From Cellulophaga baltica (GTDB taxonomy: Bacteria; Bacteroidota; Bacteroidia; Flavobacteriales; Flavobacteriaceae): DNA of 64,000 nt. Position numbers and translations under genes: made by a program. The DNA is taken from positions 248,001-312,000 of the forward strand of contig NZ_FNBD01000002.1 of the NCBI RefSeq assembly GCF_900102165.1. Reading direction: 5' to 3'. Positions within the stretch are counted from its first letter, which is position 1. The number at the start of each line of letters is the position of its first letter. Of this stretch, positions 1 through 9,827 are shown one piece after another. A model generated the notes under the pieces. It searched no databases, was not told the DNA's origin, and saw only the letters and a list, made by a program, of their open reading frames with translations.

Positions 1-827
1 CAGACAACCAAGCATTTATTGATCGTTTTAAAGGCACGTATTCTAAAACCAACCAAGTTACTTCTAGAGAGCGCATGTTGGAAAAATTAGAAATTATCGA
101 AATTGATGAAATAGACAATGCTTCATTACGCTTGAGATTTCCTCCTGCACAGCGTTCTGGTGATTACCCTGTTACCGTAAATGCATTGACCAAAACTTAC
201 GGAGAACATGTAGTGTTTAAAGATGCTAACATGAGTATTTCTCGTGGAGAAAAAGTTTCTTTTGTAGGAAGAAACGGTGAAGGTAAATCTACCATGATCA
301 AAGCGATTATGGGTGAAATAGATTTTGAAGGAGAGTGCCAATTAGGACACAATGTAAAAGTGGGGTATTTTGCTCAGAACCAAGCATCATTATTAGATCA
401 AAACCTAACCGTTTTTCAAACGGTAGATGAAGTTGCTAAAGGAGACATCCGAACACAAATGAAAAACATCTTAGGAAGGTTCATGTTTGGAGGAGAAGAT
501 GTTGAAAAGAAAGTAAGCGTACTCTCTGGAGGAGAAAAAACAAGATTAGCAATGGTTAAATTATTATTAGAACCCGTAAACTTGTTAATTCTGGATGAGC
601 CTACGAACCACTTAGATTTGAAATCTAAGGATGTTCTAAAAGAAGCTTTATTAGATTTTGATGGTACATTAATTCTAGTATCTCATGACCGTGACTTTTT
701 ACAAGGACTTTCTCAGAAAGTATTTGAATTTAAAGACAAACGTGTTATCGAACATTTTGAAAGTATTGATGCTTTCTTAGAACGTAATAGAATTCAAAAT
801 TTAAAAGAAATAGATTTAAAGAATTAA
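1..827 (+). CDS. ABC-F family ATPase (ribosome-associated), C-terminal part; gene begins before the window
   Basis: The reading frame is open from base 3, well before the first ATG at 75, and the residues before it (DNQAFIDRFKGTYSK) are typical of the linker between the two ATPase domains of ABC-F proteins. The visible part is the second nucleotide-binding domain: Walker A GRNGEGKST, signature LSGGEKTRLAMVKLL, Walker B LLILDEPTNHLD and H-loop SHDRDF. ABC-F proteins act on stalled or initiating ribosomes in the cytoplasm and have no membrane domain. The family assignment (EttA/Uup/YbiT type) is firm, but the subfamily cannot be decided from this half. The stop overlaps the end of the convergent gene by 4 bases. 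Confidence 0.93.
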   Translation, partial: DNQAFIDRFKGTYSKTNQVTSRERMLEKLEIIEIDEIDNASLRLRFPPAQRSGDYPVTVNALTKTYGEHVVFKDANMSISRGEKVSFVGRNGEGKSTMIKAIMGEIDFEGECQLGHNVKVGYFAQNQASLLDQNLTVFQTVDEVAKGDIRTQMKNILGRFMFGGEDVEKKVSVLSGGEKTRLAMVKLLLEPVNLLILDEPTNHLDLKSKDVLKEALLDFDGTLILVSHDRDFLQGLSQKVFEFKDKRVIEHFESIDAFLERNRIQNLKEIDLKN

Positions 828-1438
828 GCACAATCTTTAAATCCTCTAGGAAATGGGCGGTAGGCGTAGTATTGTAATACCTCCTCTATCGCTAAGATTA
901 AAGCTCTGTTTATAGGAACTATTTGGTTGCCTAGAATAAAGTCTATTTGAGAAAGTTTCATATAGTAATCCGTAAAAACCGGAACATACAAGCCTTTTTG
1001 CATGCTTATTCTTGCTTCATCAAAATTCTGAGCCTGCTCTTCTTTAATTATTTTACAAGTTGCCAAACGCATTTCACCAAATTTATCACGATTGGCACCA
1101 TAGCCAAATAACCTACAGATAAGACCTCTGTAGATATAGTCACTACATTTACCATTACCATTGTTTTTATCCACTAACGAAAGTGGTTGGTATATATGGC
1201 ATACTGCACTTGAACCTGCCTTTAAAGTATCTAAAGTTTCCCCTGCCAAGCCATTAACAAATAAATGATATGCCCAAGGAAGAAATTCTAATGGAGACGC
1301 ATCTACTTCGGCATGCGTACAACATTTACCACAACCAGCCTTGCAATGCAAGGAAGTTTTCTCCTGAAAAGAAGCAATTTCTTTATCCAGACCAGCGTAC
1401 AGATTATCTACCGCTCTAACTTTCTTAATAATAGACAT
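824..1438 (-). CDS. YkgJ-type cysteine-cluster protein (putative metal-chelating)
   Basis: The protein is about 204 residues when started at the ATG at 1438 (MSIIKKVRAVD); the longer frame to 1480 adds an unconvincing hydrophobic stretch. Near residues 32-40 it has the cluster CKAGCGKCC, followed later by KCSDYIYRGLICRLFGYG, the pattern of the UPF0153/YkgJ zinc- or iron-chelating family. The biochemical role of the family is unproven. It is convergent with the ABC-F gene and shares 4 bases at the stop. Confidence 0.8.
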   Translation of the reverse strand: MSIIKKVRAVDNLYAGLDKEIASFQEKTSLHCKAGCGKCCTHAEVDASPLEFLPWAYHLFVNGLAGETLDTLKAGSSAVCHIYQPLSLVDKNNGNGKCSDYIYRGLICRLFGYGANRDKFGEMRLATCKIIKEEQAQNFDEARISMQKGLYVPVFTDYYMKLSQIDFILGNQIVPINRALILAIEEVLQYYAYRPFPRGFKDCA

Positions 1439-1520
1439 TAAGGTTAAAAATTTAGGAGGTAAATGTAGACTAAAAAACAATTGATATTACATCAATCTTA
1501 CGTATGGAACATAAAAAAAA

Positions 1521-2102
1521 TTAAGCGGATTTACGCATGCGTTTTGGACCATACCAAAGCCAAAAACCCGTGATGGTAAAAAACAATAAAGCAATGCTCA
1601 TCACTGTTGTATACAGTATTTTAATAGGACTTCCTGAAGTGTTAAAATAAATATCTAAGACAGAACCGTCATGTATGTTCTCTACAAAATCTGATTGGCG
1701 TTTGCCAAATTCTAGTAACTGTCCTGTAGCGCCGTCTAATTGTAAACCGTAATAGTCTTCATAGATAAACTTAATCACCCCTTTATCTTTTCGGATGTCT
1801 ACACGATCTAAAGCTAATGGTGTATTTTTCGCGACAGAATCTTTAATTACTCTGGCTGCTTTTTCGTAAAGCACACCTAATGGCAACCATTCAGAAAATT
1901 CTGAGCTAGACCCTATTTGGGTTTCGGCAAGAAGAACGCCTGCACTATTTTTTTTCCAACCTAGTAAGAGCCCCGAAACCGAAATAAAGAAGAAAAAAAA
2001 GAATAAAAAAGCCCCCATTAACCGGTGAATTTTTCTAAATATTCGCAATATTTTGGCTTGTTTTTTTCTTTTGGTTTTTGGATTCATACGTTCAGACAGC
2101 AA
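1521..2102 (-). CDS. PepSY-associated transmembrane protein
   Basis: The 193-residue protein has a basic N-terminus, a very phenylalanine-rich membrane helix at about residues 31-50 (a run of seven Phe), a periplasmic region of about 110 residues containing a PepSY-like sequence (VIKFIYEDYYGLQLDGATGQ), and a second helix near the C-terminus ending FWLWYGPK. This two-helix layout is that of the PepSY-TM family, often linked to iron/siderophore uptake or flavin reduction. The substrate cannot be told. A start at MNPKTK, five residues in, is equally possible. Confidence 0.75.
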   Translation of the reverse strand: MLSERMNPKTKRKKQAKILRIFRKIHRLMGAFLFFFFFFISVSGLLLGWKKNSAGVLLAETQIGSSSEFSEWLPLGVLYEKAARVIKDSVAKNTPLALDRVDIRKDKGVIKFIYEDYYGLQLDGATGQLLEFGKRQSDFVENIHDGSVLDIYFNTSGSPIKILYTTVMSIALLFFTITGFWLWYGPKRMRKSA

Positions 2103-2184
2103 CTAAATAAGGTATATTACACATTAGATTAGTCGTGAAAGTTAAGTATATTATCTTGTAGATTTTAACAAAGAAATATTAAAA

Positions 2185-3276
2185 TTACTGACCGTCTTCA
2201 TACAGATTCTTAGCATAAGTACTTTGTGGTTCTGCCAGTAGAAATTCTACTCTCCTATTTTTAAACCGAACATCTTCTTTTTCATTACTTACTACGGGTT
2301 TTTTTAAACCAAAACCTTTCCAAGAAATCCTATTTTTACTTAATCCAGATTTTTCTAAAAATTTAGCTACAGTTGCAGCTCTTTTTTCAGATAACTCATC
2401 ATTATAGGCTACAGATCCCATAGCGTCTGTATGACCATACAAGTAAACGTTTAATTTAGGATTACTTTTTAAATAAATTACTAAATCTGACAACTGCTTA
2501 TTGTACGCTATTTCTATACTAGTTTCGTCAAAATCAAAAAGCAATTCTTCTATAACATATAACTGATTAGGCGTATAACTAGGTATCATCTCAACAGACA
2601 CCATATCTATAAAATAATACGCAGATTTACGTGAAGTTTTCTTAACTACTTGTGTAAATGTATCTTTATTATTACTAAAATTTCCGATAGTTAGAAACTG
2701 CTCATCTCCTTTAGCCATAATGTTGGCAGATATCTCTACCCATGAATCTGTATTATCTAAATACTCATGAGATTGCATGCGCTTAAAATTAACCTGAGCT
2801 GACCGCGAAAAGTACCTAATATCTAAATGTTTTGAGGTATTCAATTCAAAAACCGATGGAGATAATAGCACATCGAACTCTTTGATAGCAAACTCTACAT
2901 CATCTGCTAAGCTCACCATAAAAGAAACCTTATACAGTTTGTCTTTCTCCAAAGGGGTTTCTAATTCTGCCGTAATATATTCTCGGTAATCATTAGGAGC
3001 ATATAAATACATTCCAGCATATGCATTTCCATCAAAGGGCAATTGAGAGCCAATAAAATTATCAGTTACTGGTAATTCTTTACTACAGGTATTGAAGTAA
3101 TCTGTAGTCCCTAATGTGGGCTTATGCCAATTTTTAGCATCAATATCTAAGGAACCAAATTTTTCTGGACATTTATAATTAGATTCAAAACTTGGATTTT
3201 TTACTAAGTTCTGGCTTTTTACCACTAAAGTACATAGCATAAAAAACAAAAACATGATTGGGGGGAACGTTTTCAT
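2185..3276 (-). CDS. OmpA family outer-membrane protein
   Basis: Started at the ATG at 3276 (MKTFPPIMFLFFML...SQN) the protein has a clear signal peptide, which the longer frame to 3312 spoils. The first 200 or so residues begin NLVKNPSFE, a motif of carbohydrate-binding-like N-terminal domains common in Bacteroidota OmpA proteins. The C-terminal third is the OmpA peptidoglycan-binding domain: LFDFDETSI, then NVYLYGHTDAMGSVAYND and LSEKRAATVAKFL. It probably anchors the outer membrane to peptidoglycan. Nothing in the context points to a more specific role. Confidence 0.88.
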   Translation of the reverse strand: MKTFPPIMFLFFMLCTLVVKSQNLVKNPSFESNYKCPEKFGSLDIDAKNWHKPTLGTTDYFNTCSKELPVTDNFIGSQLPFDGNAYAGMYLYAPNDYREYITAELETPLEKDKLYKVSFMVSLADDVEFAIKEFDVLLSPSVFELNTSKHLDIRYFSRSAQVNFKRMQSHEYLDNTDSWVEISANIMAKGDEQFLTIGNFSNNKDTFTQVVKKTSRKSAYYFIDMVSVEMIPSYTPNQLYVIEELLFDFDETSIEIAYNKQLSDLVIYLKSNPKLNVYLYGHTDAMGSVAYNDELSEKRAATVAKFLEKSGLSKNRISWKGFGLKKPVVSNEKEDVRFKNRRVEFLLAEPQSTYAKNLYEDGQ

Positions 3277-3314
3277 TTCTAAAATATTTATGAATAAAAA
3301 AATATCTGTCAAAT

Positions 3315-3352
3315 AAAAAAAGTCACTCGTAGAATTCTACAAATGACTTTTA
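3315..3352 (-). terminator. Rho-independent terminator after the TonB-receptor-like gene
   Basis: Read on the minus strand, AAAGTCA and TGACTTT form the base of a stem that continues through TGTAG/CTAC with AATT as the loop, followed by a T-run. It lies about 80 bp beyond the stop of the barrel gene (3433-5187) and upstream of the OmpA gene, so it separates the two. Confidence 0.6.
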
Positions 3353-3432
3353 ATTGTGCTAAAAAATATGTTTTCAGCTACAAATTTTTGTAGGATACAT
3401 TTACTATTTCCTACGAATATAATTATAATTAT

Positions 3433-5187
3433 TTAAAAATCAAACTTATAGGTAGCACCTGCTAAAAGCTGAAAGCCTTGAACTGGGTAATTTGCCCATC
3501 TCATATAGTTCGAATTTGCTATATTATTTGCTTTTACAAACACTGATAACTGCTCATTAAATCTGTATCCTACGTGTGCATTGGTATCCCAATAACTATT
3601 TAGGGTAACTATCGTGGATGGAAAATCTACTGGGTTTGCATTTTGTACCACAGATGCCTGTAAATCCTGGCGCTCGCCCACATAAAACAAGGTCGCTCCC
3701 ATATACCATTGTTTGTCTATTTGATAATCTAGAAATACAGAACTTGTTACCTTAGGTAAATTCCATGCTGGATTATCTGTTTCTGTCGAATAGGTATAAG
3801 CTTCAGCATTTAAACCCAAAGAAAAATTTCTTTTTATATCCACATTCAGCTCAGCAAAAATGCCTAATGTTTTTACGTCGTCATAAAATACATCAAAAGA
3901 ATTGTTGTAATAATACCCTTTTTCGTCATCACGAAATGTATTTTCTGGATTCCACTTATATAGGGGTTTCTTATTTTCTGTCTTATAAGAAGCTTTTAAG
4001 TTATAGCTTAAACTTGGCAATAACTGACCTTTGATCCCTGCGTAAGCGTTATATTTTTGATCTGTTGGTTGCACTGTTAGTGTAGGAGATACGAATGGGT
4101 TGCTTTCTACATAATCATAATAGGAGTTCTGAATTAATTCTCCTTGGATACCTCCATAGGCAATAACAGTTTCATCAAGAACACGGTAACTAGCAGTGAT
4201 ATCTGGATAGATGTAAAAATTACTATCGCTATTTTCAGAATCTAATCCAAAGACAAGATTCACCCCTAAATTCAAGGTTAAATCATCTCTAAGAATTTCT
4301 ATACTTGGACCTACTCCTACTTGAAATAAGCTATAATTAATTTCTGGTGTATTTACCGTACTGTTTAAGCTAGCATTCTTAAACACGCCGCCCAAGTAAT
4401 CTAACTTTCCTTTAATCCGGATATTTTCATCGCCTATCGGAAATTGAGCAACACCTTTTAGCATAGCTCTATTCTCCCCTGATTTTGTAGCATCCCAAAA
4501 GCGACGAATAAGTGCTTCTCCTCTTTCTAAATACGCATTATCCATGTTTACATATCCAGAAATTTCTGCATTGAAATAATTCTGCTTAGCATCTATACCA
4601 TTTATTATTTCATCACTATAAGCACCAACCGGTACTCCATACCAATTATATAATTGATGCTGTAAGCCTAGGTTAGCCCCCCAATTTAAGTCTGAATCAC
4701 CTTTAGAATATGCCGCTACCAATTTGGTATCATAAAATGCATTTTTTAAAGCAATACTATCTAGGTCTCCTCTAGAAGAATGATGTGTTAATCCAACATC
4801 TAAACGCTCATCTCTACTGATTGTTCTACTCGTGTAGAAATCTGCTAAGACATTATCATAAGTACCAAATCCAAGTGATGCATATGAATTATACAAAATT
4901 GGAGGTGGAACCTTATCTACTGTTGCCGCCTTACCTTTTGCCGGAGTAAATGTAGACGCCACAGGAACAGAATTTATACTGTAAACTATGGGCTTTTTCT
5001 TTAAAACAATAGAATCATTAATCTGCGGAACAGATTTGATTTTAAAGGCATCGGAAACGGTAGGCTTATAAGCTTTTACAACCGTTACTGTTTCTGTTCC
5101 TATACTATCCTTATCTTTCTCTTGAGCCGTTATAGATTGAAAAACGCCTAAAAAAAGAAGTGTGCTTATTTTTATGAACTTGTGCAT
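3433..5187 (-). CDS. TonB-dependent receptor-like outer-membrane beta-barrel
   Basis: The first in-frame start is a TTG at 5205, but the ATG at 5187 (MHKFIKISTLLFLGVFQSITAQ) gives a clean signal peptide and is chosen. After a short region rich in KP repeats (VVKAYKPTVSD) the protein lacks an evident plug domain and passes straight into alternating beta-strand sequence ending in GATYKFDF, a typical outer-membrane C-terminal strand. At about 584 residues it is shorter than a standard TonB receptor. It is 26 bp downstream of the giant TPR gene, so the two are probably one operon and may act together in the envelope. Confidence 0.75.
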   Translation of the reverse strand: MHKFIKISTLLFLGVFQSITAQEKDKDSIGTETVTVVKAYKPTVSDAFKIKSVPQINDSIVLKKKPIVYSINSVPVASTFTPAKGKAATVDKVPPPILYNSYASLGFGTYDNVLADFYTSRTISRDERLDVGLTHHSSRGDLDSIALKNAFYDTKLVAAYSKGDSDLNWGANLGLQHQLYNWYGVPVGAYSDEIINGIDAKQNYFNAEISGYVNMDNAYLERGEALIRRFWDATKSGENRAMLKGVAQFPIGDENIRIKGKLDYLGGVFKNASLNSTVNTPEINYSLFQVGVGPSIEILRDDLTLNLGVNLVFGLDSENSDSNFYIYPDITASYRVLDETVIAYGGIQGELIQNSYYDYVESNPFVSPTLTVQPTDQKYNAYAGIKGQLLPSLSYNLKASYKTENKKPLYKWNPENTFRDDEKGYYYNNSFDVFYDDVKTLGIFAELNVDIKRNFSLGLNAEAYTYSTETDNPAWNLPKVTSSVFLDYQIDKQWYMGATLFYVGERQDLQASVVQNANPVDFPSTIVTLNSYWDTNAHVGYRFNEQLSVFVKANNIANSNYMRWANYPVQGFQLLAGATYKFDF

Positions 5188-5213
5188 ATAGTGTCTCTTT
5201 TGCAACTTGATAA

Positions 5214-8200
5214 TTAGTTTTCTGGATTTACAGAGGAATTGCTTTTTGCTTCTTTAGATTTGATACGGAAGGCTTCCGACTTTGCTTCGGCAACTACTTC
5301 TGAATACTGGGAAAAGTTAGCCACCACACTATCTAAAATATATGTTGCTTGGTATGCATCTCCTAAGGCATCAAAATTCTTAGCCATAATAATTAATCCC
5401 TTTCCGCCCCATTCTTTATAGGCCGAATAATCTTTCGCTAATTTTTGAACAGAAACGTTAGAGGTTTCAAAATCATCTGCCTTATTTTTAAAATACGCAT
5501 CATAATACAAGGCTTCTGCTGCCAATTCTCCTGTAGCAATGGTCAATACTTGAGCGTATGCTTGCTTTGCTCTCTCCTCATTATTTGTTCTAATGGCAGA
5601 ACGCGCTATCATTGTATGTGCATCACTTTTTATACGGTCGTCTATTTTAGAAGATGCCAATACTTTTTCCGCATAAGAAATTGTTTTCGCGTATTCTTTT
5701 TGTGCAAAATATCCCTTCATTAAATTAGACTGTGCAAAGGTGATGTTCTGTTGAATATTAGCTGTTGCCTCTAATTTTTCTAGATATGGTAATGCAGCTG
5801 TATAATTACCCTTGCCAATATAAATTTCACAGACCCTTGTTAAAGATTGCTCTCCAAACTCTGTTGCTCCTCTATCTACTACATTTTTATAATGTCCTAG
5901 CGCTTTATCTTTATCGCCCTGGCTAAAATATAACTGCGCTAGATTAAAGCTAGCTTTTAAAGTATGTAAACCTTTAGGAAATTCTTTTAGATAAGCTTGA
6001 TACCCCTTTAATGCCTGATCTGTATTACCTTCTATATATTTTTGATCTGCAGATTGAAATGTTGCATTGTCTAGTTCTGCATCTGTAACATCTACGAAAT
6101 CTAATCCTCGTACCCATTGAGCATACTCACTTACTCTTCCTAAATCTACATAAATAAGCTTTGCGGTAGTTACCGCTTGTACAGCTTCTTGCGTGTTAGG
6201 ATAATCACGCACTACAGTTTTAAACTTTGTCAATGCCTGTTCACTTCTGTTAGAATTATAATACACCAATCCTTGGCGTACAATAGCTTGTGGCACTAGT
6301 GAACTGCCTTTATATTCACTGACTAATTTGTCATATACTTTAAGTCCTTCTTCTTCTTTATTTGCTCTCACATAAGAATTACCCAACTCAAAAAGAACAT
6401 CATCTTTCAACGTAGACTTAGGATACCTACCTATAAAAGCATTTAATTCTTCCATTTTAGTAGGCACTCTATCTATAAAGCCATAACTCAATGCTTTTTG
6501 AAAAGCCGCATAATCTTTCTCACTTCCTTCACCTTCTAGTGCTTGGTTGTACGCTTCAATTGCTGGCCAATATTTACTAGAAGCAAAATAACTATCTCCT
6601 AATCTCAAATAAGCATCATGCTTTTTATTTACCTCTGTGCTTGTACCCACATACGACGCAAAATTTGCTGCTGCATTGGTATACTCTTTCAATTTGAAAT
6701 TAGTATATCCTAAACTATAATTAAAATCTGCATAATCTGGTGTAGACTTAGCATGAGGGTTTTTCTGAAAATCTGAAAAGCTGTTCAACGCCTCTCGAAA
6801 TAAGTTAATGTTATATTCTGCTTCTGCTTTCCAATAACTAGCCCTCGCTTTAAATTTAGGATCTTCAGCGTTATCTAATGATTTTTTGAATACCACAATT
6901 GCACCTGCATAATCCGTAGTAGTAAATAACTCTACCCCTCTATAAAAAGCAACCTTTTGATAGGTAGCTTTGCTAGCGTAAGATTTATTTTTTTCTAAAA
7001 GCTCCATGGCTCCAGCAAAATTTCGAGACGTAATATAAGAATCTACTAGTAGTTCTTGAATCTCTACTGTATGCTCATCTTTTGGATACTTCTCTAAATA
7101 ATTGGTCAGGACATTAGGAACGTTTTCATAAGCATTCCCTATTTCATAACTTAATCTTGCATAGTTTAAAAAAGCATCTTTCTGTATTTCAGGAACAAAT
7201 TCCATTTGAGAGGCATTTCTAAAAGCATTTAATGCCTCAGATTTCTTATCTAGCTTTAAGTAACATTCCGCTAAATGATAATAAGCATTTTGAGAAACGC
7301 TATTTGCTCCTCCTATAATCTTATTAAATTGCTGAATAGCATTGGTATAATCTCCTTGCTTATAATAACTATATCCTAAGAAATAATAATCCGTATTACT
7401 AAACTTTCCGCTTTTTCCTTGATAGTCTAATAAATATGGAACAGCATTTTCATATTGATTAAGGTTGAAATAGCTCTCTCCTATAATTTTACTCAATTCT
7501 GACTTTTCTTGACGGTCTGCTCTTTGCATTTGCTGTTTAGCCAATGCGATAGCTTCTTCAAACTTTCCTAATTTGAAATTCAAATCTGCCTGATAGTAGG
7601 ATAATTTTTCTTCTAATACTTTTTGATCCGTAATTTGATCAAAGCGCTGATTGGCTCCTGCATAATCATCTTGCTGGTAGGCAATATACCCCAAGTAATA
7701 CTTAGCCTGAGAACCATATACCGGAGAATTAGAAACTTTATTAAAATAGGTTTCTGCCTCCTTTGGGTTTTTGGAAGAAAATAAAGCATAACCATAGTTA
7801 AAGTTAAATTTATCTTTTTCGCTTTGCGATAAGGAATTCTGATCAACTCTTTTATACCACTTTAAAGCGTAAGGATATTTTCCTGTTTCAAAATAGTATT
7901 CTGCCACATCGGAATAGGCTGAATTTCTTTTTGTAGAGGTTGGATATTTTTCTACAAAATCTTCCATTAACCTATCAGCACCTAATTGATTTAGTCGTAC
8001 CGCAGCATTTGCAACGTAATATGTACTATTAGCTTCGGTTTCCGGATCTTTTGTACTATATTTCACCTTTTCAAAAATTGCCTGAGCAGCTTGAAATTGT
8101 TCGTTATTATAGAGTGTCAACGCCTGTTGATACTCTTTTTGATCATGGGTGTAGATTTTTGATTCTTGAGCGCCTAAAAGATGCAAAGCTCCAATAAAAC

Positions 8201-8231
8201 TAAGCAATAACGCGGTTTTTTTCTTCTGCAT
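5214..8231 (-). CDS. Large tetratricopeptide-repeat envelope protein
   Basis: Starting at the ATG at 8231 (MQKKKTALLLSFIGALHLLGAQ), the roughly 1005-residue protein has a signal peptide and then TPR-like repeats from end to end, with recurring patterns such as YFLGYSYYKQGDYTNAIQQF and AYYHLAECYLKLDKKSEAL. The TTG five codons earlier is less likely. TPR arrays scaffold protein complexes; a secreted one of this size probably sits in the periplasm or at the outer membrane. Conserved pairing with the barrel gene just downstream is the best clue to function, but the partner and process are not known. Confidence 0.8.
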   Translation of the reverse strand: MQKKKTALLLSFIGALHLLGAQESKIYTHDQKEYQQALTLYNNEQFQAAQAIFEKVKYSTKDPETEANSTYYVANAAVRLNQLGADRLMEDFVEKYPTSTKRNSAYSDVAEYYFETGKYPYALKWYKRVDQNSLSQSEKDKFNFNYGYALFSSKNPKEAETYFNKVSNSPVYGSQAKYYLGYIAYQQDDYAGANQRFDQITDQKVLEEKLSYYQADLNFKLGKFEEAIALAKQQMQRADRQEKSELSKIIGESYFNLNQYENAVPYLLDYQGKSGKFSNTDYYFLGYSYYKQGDYTNAIQQFNKIIGGANSVSQNAYYHLAECYLKLDKKSEALNAFRNASQMEFVPEIQKDAFLNYARLSYEIGNAYENVPNVLTNYLEKYPKDEHTVEIQELLVDSYITSRNFAGAMELLEKNKSYASKATYQKVAFYRGVELFTTTDYAGAIVVFKKSLDNAEDPKFKARASYWKAEAEYNINLFREALNSFSDFQKNPHAKSTPDYADFNYSLGYTNFKLKEYTNAAANFASYVGTSTEVNKKHDAYLRLGDSYFASSKYWPAIEAYNQALEGEGSEKDYAAFQKALSYGFIDRVPTKMEELNAFIGRYPKSTLKDDVLFELGNSYVRANKEEEGLKVYDKLVSEYKGSSLVPQAIVRQGLVYYNSNRSEQALTKFKTVVRDYPNTQEAVQAVTTAKLIYVDLGRVSEYAQWVRGLDFVDVTDAELDNATFQSADQKYIEGNTDQALKGYQAYLKEFPKGLHTLKASFNLAQLYFSQGDKDKALGHYKNVVDRGATEFGEQSLTRVCEIYIGKGNYTAALPYLEKLEATANIQQNITFAQSNLMKGYFAQKEYAKTISYAEKVLASSKIDDRIKSDAHTMIARSAIRTNNEERAKQAYAQVLTIATGELAAEALYYDAYFKNKADDFETSNVSVQKLAKDYSAYKEWGGKGLIIMAKNFDALGDAYQATYILDSVVANFSQYSEVVAEAKSEAFRIKSKEAKSNSSVNPEN

Positions 8232-8392
8232 AATGTTCTCCAACAATTAAGAAATACCTTTGTTTATAAGATACAACGACAAAAAGTGTACCTAAAGTAT
8301 ATGAGAACGAAGATACTTTTAATTTTAATTCAAAATGAACTCAGAAAAAATAATAAATAGCAGAAATAAAGCCCTCTTTCATCAGAGATAAA

Positions 8393-9631
8393 TCAAACCA
8401 ATAATGGTAACCAAAATTTAAAATCGCTTCCCTTCCCCATTTCACTTTCTACCCAAATTTTACCTCCTAATTTTTCCACAAATTCTTTACACAGAACCAA
8501 TCCAAATCCAGAACCCATTTCATTTGCGGTACCGCGACATGATTTATTGGTCTCGGCATCAAATAATTTTTTGGCTGTTTTTTCACACATTCCTATGCCC
8601 GTATCAGAAACTTTAAATTCTAAGACACTTTCATTCTTTGTAACAGAAACATGAATACTCCCCCCAGATTTTGTAAACTTTACGGCATTGGATAATAGGT
8701 TCCTTAAAATAGTTTTAAGCATTTTTTCATCCGAAAAAACTTCAACAGTATCTAAAAATGGTTCTTTTATTATGATGTTTTTAGTTGTTGCCATATGTTG
8801 AATAAATTCTTGCACCTCATCAAGTAAGTCCTTAATATTCAATTTATCCTTTTGCAAATTAGCTTTGTCTTTTTGTGACTTAGACCAGGTCAATAAATTC
8901 TCAAGCAAACTTAGTGTTGATGTAGATGTGGTTTTGATTAACCCTACATACTCTGCTAGCAACGAAACTTTTCCCTCTTCAATCGCATCTTCCATGAGAT
9001 TTGATAATGTAAGAATATTATTAAACGGACTCCTTAAGTCATGCCCGATAATTGAAAAAAGCTTATCCTTAGTAATATTTAATTCTCTTAATTCACTTTC
9101 ACTTCTTAATAATGCTTTTTCTGCATTTTTATTCACGGTAATATCCCGAATAGCACCTATAATATATTTTTCTCCAGATGCATCAATGAATCTAGATTTC
9201 CTGGTAGAAATAACCCGCTGCTCTCCACCATTTATCGTTAGGGTTTCTTCATTGATGTTTTCAATTCCGCTTTTCAAAACCTCACTATCTATTTTAAGAA
9301 AAGCTTCTTTTTCATGTTCTGCAACATCTTCCGCTAGTGTTTTTCCTATAATATCCTTTCTAGACATTCCGAACATTTCACAAAATGCATTGTTGACCAA
9401 AAGCAATCTGCTTTTTTCATCTTTTACAAAAACAGAATCGCCCATATTATCCAAAATGGTATGGGTGTAGGTTTCGCTTTCCGTATTCAACTTTAACAAT
9501 AATTCATCGTAAGATCTCTGAATTTCTTGTTTTGAAGAATGAAATAAAAGAAGTTTCTTATTTTGCTCTCTTAGTTGTGCTATTTCTTGATGTAAATCTT
9601 GAACACTTCTATTATGGTGGTTGACTTCCAT
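8393..9631 (-). CDS. PAS domain sensor histidine kinase
   Basis: The 412-residue protein has no membrane helix. A coiled-coil-like N-terminus (residues 1-50) leads to a PAS/PAC domain at about 55-165 (NMGDSVFVKDEKSRLLLVNN, then YIIGAIRDIT). The HisKA domain contains the phospho-acceptor in GHDLRSPFNNIL, and the HATPase domain has NLLSNAVKFT, DTGIGM and GSGFGLVLCKEFV. It is a soluble sensor kinase. No response regulator gene is adjacent, so it may be an orphan kinase. The ATG at 9631 is preceded by an AT-rich spacer of about 200 bp. Confidence 0.92.
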   Translation of the reverse strand: MEVNHHNRSVQDLHQEIAQLREQNKKLLLFHSSKQEIQRSYDELLLKLNTESETYTHTILDNMGDSVFVKDEKSRLLLVNNAFCEMFGMSRKDIIGKTLAEDVAEHEKEAFLKIDSEVLKSGIENINEETLTINGGEQRVISTRKSRFIDASGEKYIIGAIRDITVNKNAEKALLRSESELRELNITKDKLFSIIGHDLRSPFNNILTLSNLMEDAIEEGKVSLLAEYVGLIKTTSTSTLSLLENLLTWSKSQKDKANLQKDKLNIKDLLDEVQEFIQHMATTKNIIIKEPFLDTVEVFSDEKMLKTILRNLLSNAVKFTKSGGSIHVSVTKNESVLEFKVSDTGIGMCEKTAKKLFDAETNKSCRGTANEMGSGFGLVLCKEFVEKLGGKIWVESEMGKGSDFKFWLPLLV

Positions 9632-9827
9632 GTATTAAAGTTCAAAGGTTTAATGGTTATTATTTCCTCCTAAGTTAGCTATTTTTCCTACAGTTTTAAC
9701 AAAATTACTTACTAACTTATTCATATACAGGTAAAAACATAGAAAAATCATCTTCTTGCGTATTTTTTTTAATAGTCCACATTAATATCTATGATATCTT
9801 ATTACTTTTATAACAATATTAAAAAGT

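Noticed and set aside
5214-8231. Tandem DNA repeats in the large TPR gene
   Set aside because: Repetition is at protein-fold level only; no DNA-level tandem repeats are evident.
8865-9470. 201-codon plus-strand frame
   Set aside because: It lies antisense inside the histidine kinase gene, which has all its catalytic motifs; the antisense translation has no domain features.
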